A DNA stretch of 64,000 bases from Chrysogorgia sp. JL179-B06. Taxonomy: Eukaryota; Cnidaria; Anthozoa; Scleralcyonacea; Chrysogorgiidae. The DNA lies in assembly GCA_035772405.1 (NCBI GenBank), contig JAYKKM010000495.1, positions 434,001 through 498,000 of the forward strand, written 5' to 3'. The translations under genes and the position numbers were made by a program. This document shows, one piece after another, positions 57,966 through 64,000 of the stretch (position 1 is its first letter; every line of letters begins with the position of its first letter). Under the pieces are notes generated by a model. That model did no database searches, had not been told where the DNA came from, and was given only the letters and a program-made list of their open reading frames with translations.

Positions 57966-59393
57966 ATGGCTGAAGGTGGGGAAGGTTTCGACGAGATTGA
58001 GATGGAAACCCTCAATAAGCACGAAGACATGAGCGATGAGCAATTAGAAAAGACGCTCGCCGATGTCGAAGACGTTATTGAAGGCATGTACGGTAAGCAC
58101 ACTGAAGACGACATGCCGGAAGACGTTCGTGTTAATTACAACGACTATCAAGACCAAGCGAAAAAGATAAGGAGTGAGCTAGACGCGAGACGAGATTGGC
58201 AAAAAGAGACGTCGTTTATTGATACTGATGATGGTAAGACGGTGACGATAAGGGGAACCAACATAGAAGTCCCAGCAGCGGAGTTTGTTGAGCAGGAGTC
58301 ATATGGTGACGTCAATGACACAAGCTTCAGTATAGCTTTTGAAGAGTCGGGAGAAATTGAGAGAAGACTGGGTGAACTAAAAGCGTTCAACAAAGAGTTA
58401 ATAAAAAATGAAGTAAAAAGAATCGAGCTAATAAATAAGAAAATAAATGAATTGAGTAAAAAAGCGCTTGGCCACGACAACGCGTCAAGGGAAATAGTTA
58501 ACAGGTCACAGGTTACGGACTCAGGGGGCATTCTTTTCAAACCAATAGGTACACATGGTAAGTATGGAGGACCCAGGCTAATTCTAAAACCTAAAGGAGA
58601 TGATTTGATCTACAGTAAAGATAGCAATAGTAAAAGAGCTATTGAGCAGTTCAAAGAGTTAGTTAAACAAATCCCCAAGAGCGCAGAAACAACAGCTGTC
58701 ACAACAGAAGCAATCCCAGATGACTTCCCAGTAATTGAAACAAGAGTGGACCACGCTGACATACGTGGACTATCACGAAACGAAAACCGCGAGCTGGGTG
58801 GTGTGCTTAATCCAAGCGACAGTGCGTTGCGTGAGTTAAGAATAGGTGACACTGGTGCGTTGCAAATACAAGCAGACTATTTTAAAAAGGCGGAAAATGA
58901 GACGAGTAGCAGATTGGAAGAGCTCAACAGAGAAGGCCTCACAGCTGCAGAGAAAAAAGAGCGTATTGGTCTAGTTGAAAGAATGATTGGACTTAGAAAG
59001 GCTAGAGACATGGTTATTGAACAGCGGCGAATAGAAGAGGTTAGAGCGCAACAAGAAGTCGACATTGACAGATTGCAGAAATTTAAGGAATGGGCTAAAG
59101 AAAATATGGTTGGGTTGAGCGCTGTAGCAATTTCAGTGGCTGGAATTATAACAACTATTATTATCGCTGGGAGGTCTGCTGTTATGAAAGGCGCTATGGC
59201 CACGAGGTCATTTGCGCAGGCTGTTAAGAACGCGATAACGAAGATGGGTCCATGGGCTGTTGGGTTGGCTAATTTAGTTTACAATATGTTGACGTTGGGT
59301 GCGAAGGGTCTCGCATGGTTGGCTCAGAATCTGTGGGTACTCGCGGTGGTACTTGCGTGGTTTGCTTATGATTATTACAAGCTAAAACGGTAG
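57966..59393 (+). CDS. Large helical protein with C-terminal membrane segments, 475 aa
   Basis: Starts MAEGGEGFDEIEMETLNKHE. Long charged helical regions (about 20-80, 130-170, 300-370; coiled-coil-like). Three hydrophobic segments lie near the end: MVGLSAVAISVAGIITTIII, WAVGLANLVYNMLTL, and NLWVLAVVLAWFAYDYY. Conserved hypothetical of Polinton style; could be an internal membrane or scaffolding protein. Directly before the capsid candidate. Confidence 0.6.
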   Translation: MAEGGEGFDEIEMETLNKHEDMSDEQLEKTLADVEDVIEGMYGKHTEDDMPEDVRVNYNDYQDQAKKIRSELDARRDWQKETSFIDTDDGKTVTIRGTNIEVPAAEFVEQESYGDVNDTSFSIAFEESGEIERRLGELKAFNKELIKNEVKRIELINKKINELSKKALGHDNASREIVNRSQVTDSGGILFKPIGTHGKYGGPRLILKPKGDDLIYSKDSNSKRAIEQFKELVKQIPKSAETTAVTTEAIPDDFPVIETRVDHADIRGLSRNENRELGGVLNPSDSALRELRIGDTGALQIQADYFKKAENETSSRLEELNREGLTAAEKKERIGLVERMIGLRKARDMVIEQRRIEEVRAQQEVDIDRLQKFKEWAKENMVGLSAVAISVAGIITTIIIAGRSAVMKGAMATRSFAQAVKNAITKMGPWAVGLANLVYNMLTLGAKGLAWLAQNLWVLAVVLAWFAYDYYKLKR

Positions 59394-59416
59394 CGATAAA
59401 ACATATGTAAAGGTAT

Positions 59417-60655
59417 ATGAACGTCACGTCAGCAGAGTTGAGCCCTGGTTTTAGACGAGCAACCATGGGTGGTATAAAAGGGGTGAGAACGCAACACGTA
59501 ATCACGTTGAACCCTAATAAAGTCAGTCCTGGTGAGGAACTCTACATTGATATACCAAAGCTCAAGGTTAGCAGCTGTTTGGTGCCTGGGTCGTTGGGTC
59601 TAGTGTTCGACTTTAAGAATGCAAACGTCAAAAGCTGGTTCTTGAATAATGTTAGCAAGTTGTTGGTTGAGAAACTTGTAGTGAGACTAGCTGGAGAAAC
59701 TGTGTACGACAACAATGGGGAAAATTACACTGGTGTTTATCGTGACCTTTGGGAAAGTGCTACCGCGCGAGACCAAATGATTGACTATGGTATTGGTGGT
59801 GAGAACTTGAGAAAGCTAGTTTCTAAGGATGACAGTGGTGCGACGAGTGGGAACGCCGTTAAAGTTAGTGACGCGTTGATGTTTGGTGTGATTGGAACGA
59901 AACTGCGGATTAAGCTTGGTAAAATCATGAATGACCATGGATTGTACGCTCCTTTTAGCATGAATAACAACTTGCAGTATGTGATCACACTTCCGAAGGC
60001 CACGGACATCATGGTAGCACAATCCGGTAGCGCTGTGGGTGGGTACACTCTGGAGAACCTCGAGCTTGAGTACGAAACGATCGATAACCAGGAGCTTGCT
60101 GATGAAATAACGTCAGGCTATGCAAGTGGTCGTAGTTTGTCATATGAGCACGTCACGTTGATGAAAACCACCGAATGGGACAAAGGCACGACCATTGTGA
60201 ATGAAAACATTAATCTTCCAAGAAAAAGCATGAAGGCGATTGTGTTGCTATTCACGAATAAGGTGCGAACAGACAGCGAGGAGTTTCTTTACCCAAATAT
60301 TGAGAATATTAGAGTCACAATTGAAGGTGTGCCAAATAGTGTGTACTCACAAGGCATCCCAAAGTCAAAGTTCTATGCAGAAGCGAAACGATTGTTTGGG
60401 TTGGGTGAAGAACACGCTCAGTTCATGACCATACAGAAGTTCTATAAAGACGGCTTTGCATTAGTCATCGACTTGAGGAGTGTTCAAGATAATCGCAATG
60501 TCGCCACTGGCAAGAACATTGTGAACACACAATCTGGCGTGCTTCTTGAAATCACTAAAAAAGTGACGACTGCGAATGTCATGTGCAGGGTGTTTGTGAT
60601 AAGTGATGGGTTGGTCAACTTCATGAACAATGGGCTGCAATCAATCCAGTATTAA
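59417..60655 (+). CDS. Probable major capsid protein (double jelly-roll type), 412 aa
   Basis: Starts MNVTSAELSPGFRRATMGGI. NPNKVSPGEELYIDIPKLKV, VSKLLVEKLVVRLAGETVYD and YTGVYRDLWES are typical of the Polinton hexon-like protein, followed by many short beta segments (LRIKLGKIMNDHGLYAPFSM; NLQYVITLP). Two jelly-roll halves fit the length. Located immediately upstream of the packaging ATPase, the usual Polinton pair. Confidence 0.75.
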   Translation: MNVTSAELSPGFRRATMGGIKGVRTQHVITLNPNKVSPGEELYIDIPKLKVSSCLVPGSLGLVFDFKNANVKSWFLNNVSKLLVEKLVVRLAGETVYDNNGENYTGVYRDLWESATARDQMIDYGIGGENLRKLVSKDDSGATSGNAVKVSDALMFGVIGTKLRIKLGKIMNDHGLYAPFSMNNNLQYVITLPKATDIMVAQSGSAVGGYTLENLELEYETIDNQELADEITSGYASGRSLSYEHVTLMKTTEWDKGTTIVNENINLPRKSMKAIVLLFTNKVRTDSEEFLYPNIENIRVTIEGVPNSVYSQGIPKSKFYAEAKRLFGLGEEHAQFMTIQKFYKDGFALVIDLRSVQDNRNVATGKNIVNTQSGVLLEITKKVTTANVMCRVFVISDGLVNFMNNGLQSIQY

Positions 60656-60670
60656 ATCAAACGTGAGTTA

Positions 60671-61270
60671 ATGGAGACTCCGTTTAATATGTTAATTGTT
60701 GGTATGACAGCTTGTGGTAAGACGCATTATTTGCTGGAAACATTAGAATCTGAGTACTTTAGTAAATTTGACTACATTGTGTTGATTTGCCCTACTTTTG
60801 AGTGGAACAAAGCGTATCAAGATTGGAAATATGTGCGCGACCCTGACGTGTTAGCGATAGACTGTGCGCAGGACAGTGTTGACGCTGTTCTCAAGTGTGT
60901 GGCAAATGTTTTTAAAGGCACTAACACTCTGATTGTGTTGGACGACTGCGCGAGCTCTCAAGATGTTAAGAATAGGACTAGTCAATTGGTCAACTTAGCT
61001 TTTAGCGCGCGACATTTTATGCTGAGCGTTATTGTCATCACACAACAACTGACGTCGATCGCAAAACCGTACAGAGAAAATATTAGTAAGCTCGTTTGCT
61101 TCTACTGCCCAAGTAGGAGTGATATGAAGGTCGTTATCGACGATTACCTTGGAAACATTAGCAGAGAAAAATCGTCGGCGATTGTGACCGCATTAAAAAA
61201 TAATAAGTACGCTAGACTTGAAATCTCACTACGCTATCCATACAGTCACGAAGTTGTTATTCCGCAATAA
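60671..61270 (+). CDS. A32/FtsK-HerA-like DNA packaging ATPase, 199 aa
   Basis: Walker A GMTACGKT is at residues 11-18, Walker B TLIVLDDC at 86-93, and VIVITQQLTSI follows as the sensor strand. It would drive genome packaging into the capsid. It follows the capsid candidate by 15 bp and precedes 61274 by 3 bp, so these three probably share a transcript. Intact. Confidence 0.9.
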   Translation: METPFNMLIVGMTACGKTHYLLETLESEYFSKFDYIVLICPTFEWNKAYQDWKYVRDPDVLAIDCAQDSVDAVLKCVANVFKGTNTLIVLDDCASSQDVKNRTSQLVNLAFSARHFMLSVIVITQQLTSIAKPYRENISKLVCFYCPSRSDMKVVIDDYLGNISREKSSAIVTALKNNKYARLEISLRYPYSHEVVIPQ

Positions 61271-61273
61271 AAT

Positions 61274-61786
61274 ATGGGTATAAGTAATAGCGTGATGGTA
61301 AAACGCAAAAGTGAGGAAAATCCTACGATTGAGGAACTAGTTGAGGAGACCGCTGACACTTCGACTGTGGAAGACAATATTGACGTTAGGAGATCCGAAC
61401 TTATTAGACTGTCTGGTGATGGTGTGGTAAGCCAGTCTGAAGCGTACATTAAAAAAGCGTCCGCAAAGGTTATCGACAAGATATGGCACCAATACGAGTT
61501 GAAGAGAATGGAAATCGCAAACGCTTTTCTCACCGACTTGCTAATCAGCAAATTCGCTAGCTTACTGGATGGGTTGAACGCCATAGAGAATCCTGAGGAA
61601 CTAAACGATGAACTACAAAAAGACCCGCTATTAAAAAAAGACGTTGAGAGCATTGTCGCGATTGTGACGCCGTACGTGCCTTTCTTGGGCTTGTTGTCGG
61701 GAGGAATCACAACGTCAAAATATGTGTACGACCACCATTTCAGAAGTGAGGTGGTAAACACTGAAAATAGTGAGCAAACGGACTAA
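61274..61786 (+). CDS. N-myristoylation-type protein ending inside the inverted repeat, 170 aa
   Basis: MGISNSVMVKRKSEENPTIE: Gly2 and Ser6 suggest N-myristoylation. Acidic helical middle, a hydrophobic patch VAIVTPYVPFLGLLSGGI, and the tail VNTENSEQTD. The last nine codons plus stop lie in the terminal inverted repeat, the mirror image of the PolB end. Function unknown; a virion membrane-linked protein is plausible. Confidence 0.65.
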   Translation: MGISNSVMVKRKSEENPTIEELVEETADTSTVEDNIDVRRSELIRLSGDGVVSQSEAYIKKASAKVIDKIWHQYELKRMEIANAFLTDLLISKFASLLDGLNAIENPEELNDELQKDPLLKKDVESIVAIVTPYVPFLGLLSGGITTSKYVYDHHFRSEVVNTENSEQTD

Positions 61787-62451
61787 TTCGCGAAACGACT
61801 GGCTATTTGTTAGCTAACGTTGTTAACCAATCAAAAGAGCGCCATTTCGCTATCCACTTGGATAAAACATCACCACTAGAATCAAAATCTAGTGGTTTTT
61901 TTTCGCGCGTGAATTGAGACAACAGCAGAACGCGTCGGTTGAAATGACACTCTCTATTTTTTAATATGTGGGAGTGAGCTCGTACCACATTTTATTTTTT
62001 TTAACACGCGAAAATGTTGAAATGACACTTTCTATTTTTTCCTAAATGTAATTTGTGAGAATTTTGAAACGACGCTCTCTATTTTTTTAAATGTGATTTG
62101 ACAAATTTGTGAAAATGTTGAAACGACTATTTTTTTAAATGCGATTCGACAAATTTGTGAAAATGTTGAAACGCACCTAAAAAATGGCTAAAGTAGCGTA
62201 AAGTTTAGCGAAAGTCGTGATTTTTTTAATATTTGGCATCAACTGAGTAGAAAACGTGGGAGGGGTGTTTAGATTGACTAACGATCACCATAATAGCACA
62301 GAGACTGACGCTGTGAGCTCACCAACGTCGATTATAAAACGTGAGTACCAAAACATTGCCGAATTGTGGCTCGACACAAATTTGGTGATGTTTTGGTGTT
62401 TATATTCACGTTTGACGTCGCTGAGCCTGCAGCCCTACTTACTATACTACT
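61759..62451 (-). repeat. Polinton 2 terminal inverted repeat, right (693 bp)
   Basis: Mirror of 44266-44958, same length. Carries the stop of the 61274 gene at its inner end and finishes ...CTATACTACT before the TACAGA duplication. Confidence 0.95.
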
Positions 62452-62457
62452 TACAGA
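62452..62457. repeat. Target site duplication (right)
   Basis: TACAGA, identical to 44260-44265. Confidence 0.95.
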
Positions 62458-63190
62458 TCGTTCATTATCCCCATCTTCTAATTTACGAAACAAACATGCA
62501 GCAAATAAAAGACATTCAAACAAACTACAATGATACAATAAACATGTGGGTTCACTAGTATGATACCAACAATTTCTTGGTTTAAGATTATAAAACGAAA
62601 GTAAATAATCGTACTTCTCAATTCCAAAATATTCAATATTCACACAATGTACAATAGTTTTTTCTTGAAGTGTTTTAACTAACGACGATTCTTTATCACC
62701 ACCTTTATACCCGATAATAGCATTCGGGGGAAAAACATTACGAAATAAATAACTTAATCTATTTATAAGTTCACTTTGACTAAAATAATCTCTTGATTTT
62801 TTTTCAGATAAATAGTCTAGTCCATGACATCGATATTGATAGTAGACGGTAGAACCGTTCCCTTCGAGTTAGTTCTTTGTAGGGTTTTAACTTGCTATCA
62901 TAACAATGATAAATAAAATACTTCTTCGTTTGAAGTTCGAGAAGAGTTACTTCACGATAACTGGGTCTCTCTCCCTTAAACTGGTAACATTCACAATCCA
63001 TTATATGTGTGATACGCGATAAAAATAATTTCTGTCGTTCTTGGGATATTTCTTCTTTACATTTGTTTAATGCACAATTATATTTACCCGCATACAACTC
63101 TTCGATAGTCTCTTCATTCTTCTCAGTTGTCTCTAACGGGATGAAGTCTTCTTTAATTTCGCTGTTCACGTTCTCAAATATTTTTGCCAT
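62458..63190 (-). pseudogene. Virus 1 gene interrupted by polinton 2 (also frameshifted)
   Basis: Starts MAKIFENVNSEIKEDFIPLE at ATG 63190. It contains CALNKCKEEI and HIMDCECYQFKGERPSYREV. The first frame stops at 62804, but an overlapping frame continues from about 62830 with CHGLDYLSEKKSRDYFSQSE, IIGYKGGDKESSLVKTL, VNIEYFGIEKYDYLLSFYNL and a Cys/His-rich CLLYHCSLFECLLFAACL. It reaches the insertion at 62458 and finds its stop at 44227-44229. The Gly-rich YKGGDKE...L and the late Cys/His pairs recall an uncharacterised nuclease-like family common in invertebrate viruses and transposons, but I cannot name it. Two lesions: one frameshift and the Polinton insertion. Confidence 0.6.
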
Positions 63191-63610
63191 CTCTCACTCT
63201 CCAACACTCAGACTGATATTTATTATTTTCGACGCTACATCGGCTTTTATAATTGTATCCCGCGTTACTATGTGTTACTGTGGATAGATTGGTTTGACCA
63301 ATCAGAGTTCGTTGATTAAAGCTTTCATGTCATCCTGATGATTTGTGATACTCGTATACAATGAATGTGTGTTTGGGGAATTAGAGACGCGAATCCATAA
63401 TTAGCGATTTTCTTCTAAACAAATACACGGGGATTAGTTGCACCAAATGCTGTGTTGTGGATTAAAACGAATCCCTAATGTTGTTCTAAAACACATACAC
63501 GTCTAATCAGTTGATATATTATACATTGTAGTTACAATAATACTTTTTTCAAATTTTTATCGTGTTAAAATCTGTATGTAGAAATATATATTTAAAGATT
63601 GAGAAAATAG

Positions 63611-63618
63611 TATATATA
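63611..63618 (+). promoter_or_regulatory. TATA box
   Basis: AGTATATATACAAGG, 45 nt before ATG 63656. The stretch 63191-63600 otherwise shows no gene; a TTATAAAAG on the minus strand near 63245-63255 could serve the gene starting at 63190. Confidence 0.45.
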
Positions 63619-63655
63619 CAAGGCGATTTTTTAAAAAACGTTATCGCTTTTGAGA

Positions 63656-64000
63656 ATGTCATTAAACATTGGGAGTAAAAGAACCTATGCGCAAGCTCAA
63701 GAAATCAATATTAAGACGATATTGAAAATTGTGTATTATATACAACATTTTCGTAACCGATACATTGGATTATTATTTGCCGTCTGTGACTTATGTGACT
63801 ATTACTATGGGGGAATTATCGAATGTATGGAATTTGAATCGAGACAACTTGGTCGTGGATATAAAGACTACGCCTATATTGAAAAAATGAAACCTGAAAT
63901 GCATCAAGATGAATGTATGGATTGGCGAATCTTAACAGATAAACAACACTATATAATACCCGTTGTTCATACACAACGAAAATATTATATTTATGGTGAA
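63656..64000 (+). CDS. Accessory protein related to the gene at 26951, cut by the window end
   Basis: MSLNIGSKRTYAQAQEINIK then TILKIVYYIQHFRNRYIGLL. 115 codons, open to the edge. It aligns with the start of the 389-residue protein at 26951-28120 (TILRVVLYFQYFNQGEIGYL; FDYYRG versus CDYYYG; QRKYSL versus QRKYYI). It proves that virus 1 sequence continues beyond polinton 2 and that this family has at least two members, one near each visible end. Confidence 0.6.
   Translation, partial: MSLNIGSKRTYAQAQEINIKTILKIVYYIQHFRNRYIGLLFAVCDLCDYYYGGIIECMEFESRQLGRGYKDYAYIEKMKPEMHQDECMDWRILTDKQHYIIPVVHTQRKYYIYGE

Larger units (their letters stand above)
44266..62451. mobile_element. Complete Polinton/Maverick (polinton 2), 18,186 bp
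   Basis: Bounded by 693-bp terminal inverted repeats that begin AGTAGTATAG and by a perfect 6-bp duplication. It encodes the full Polinton set, except that no adenain protease was recognised: PolB, integrase with chromodomain, capsid candidates and packaging ATPase, plus cargo genes (thymidine kinase, BRO-N/nuclease). The only clear coding lesion found is one in-frame stop near the integrase start. GC content is clearly higher than in the surrounding virus 1. Confidence 0.97.
21600..64000. mobile_element. AT-rich integrated Polinton-like/adintovirus-like element (virus 1), interrupted by polinton 2
   Basis: Defined by content: integrase, probable capsid protein, adenain-type protease, A32/FtsK-like ATPase and protein-primed PolB in about 29.7-41.2 kb, with the same AT-rich style from about 21.6 kb. 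Polinton 2 (44266-62451) splits it. After 62458 the style, the gene families and one interrupted gene resume, and the element runs off the window end. Its left boundary is only approximate and no terminal inverted repeat can be shown, because the right end is outside. Visible length excluding polinton 2 is about 24 kb, longer than a typical Polinton. Confidence 0.75.

Noticed and set aside
58148..59203. Ser/Leu-rich minus-strand frames opposite the 57966-59393 gene
   Set aside because: Shadows of a Glu/Lys/Arg-rich helical protein; no independent support.
1..64000. tRNA, rRNA, riboswitches and bacterial-type operators
   Set aside because: None was seen on reading both strands; the DNA is eukaryotic in style (introns, TATA boxes, retroelements).

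Overview
The window looks like invertebrate nuclear DNA, probably from an aquatic metazoan; a cnidarian would fit the style of the Polinton and retroelement proteins, but this is inference. Almost every base that can be explained belongs to a mobile element or an integrated virus. No rRNA, tRNA or CRISPR array was seen. There are three regions.

(1) Positions 1 to about 21,600 are host-like DNA with degenerate transposons. A unit of about 8.52 kb is repeated in tandem almost identically (1006-9526 and 9527-about 18,050, with the tail of a further unit at 1-1005). Each unit holds a broken DDE-type transposase interrupted by a reverse-transcriptase ORF, a decayed two-exon gene with a P2X7-like zinc domain, a non-LTR retroelement 5' fragment, a 27-bp minisatellite and the C-terminal two thirds of a Polinton DNA polymerase pseudogene. 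The last unit runs into the rest of that pseudogene (to 19,650). After that come simple repeats, minisatellites and hairpins.

(2) About 21,600-44,259 plus 62,458 to the window end is one very AT-rich integrated virus or Polinton-like element (virus 1). It encodes a retroviral-type integrase, a probable major capsid protein, an adenain-type cysteine protease (frameshifted), an A32/FtsK-like packaging ATPase and a protein-primed family B DNA polymerase (in four frame-shifted pieces). It also carries several very basic proteins with repeated Q(K/R)GG sites, likely targets of the protease. Unusual cargo includes a Fic-domain protein, a SET-domain protein, and a left arm of small paralogous accessory genes on both strands. 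Many of its genes have a TATA box 30-65 nt before the ATG, and this corrects several starts. Many frames are broken at A/T homopolymers.

(3) 44,266-62,451 is a complete 18,186-bp Polinton/Maverick (polinton 2) inserted into a minus-strand gene of virus 1. It has 693-bp terminal inverted repeats and a perfect 6-bp target duplication (TACAGA at 44,260-44,265 and 62,452-62,457). It encodes an intact 1203-residue PolB, an integrase with a chromodomain (one early nonsense codon), a probable capsid protein, a packaging ATPase, a fibre-like protein, two tandem paralogous candidate minor capsid proteins, a thymidine kinase, a BRO-N plus VRR-NUC-like nuclease plus zinc finger protein, a zinc-ribbon protein, several membrane proteins and two N-myristoylation-type proteins.

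The genes of both elements form the usual modules: integration (integrase), protein-primed replication (PolB), and virion assembly (capsid, ATPase, and protease in virus 1). The nested insertion with its intact target duplication shows that virus 1 was already resident when polinton 2 arrived.
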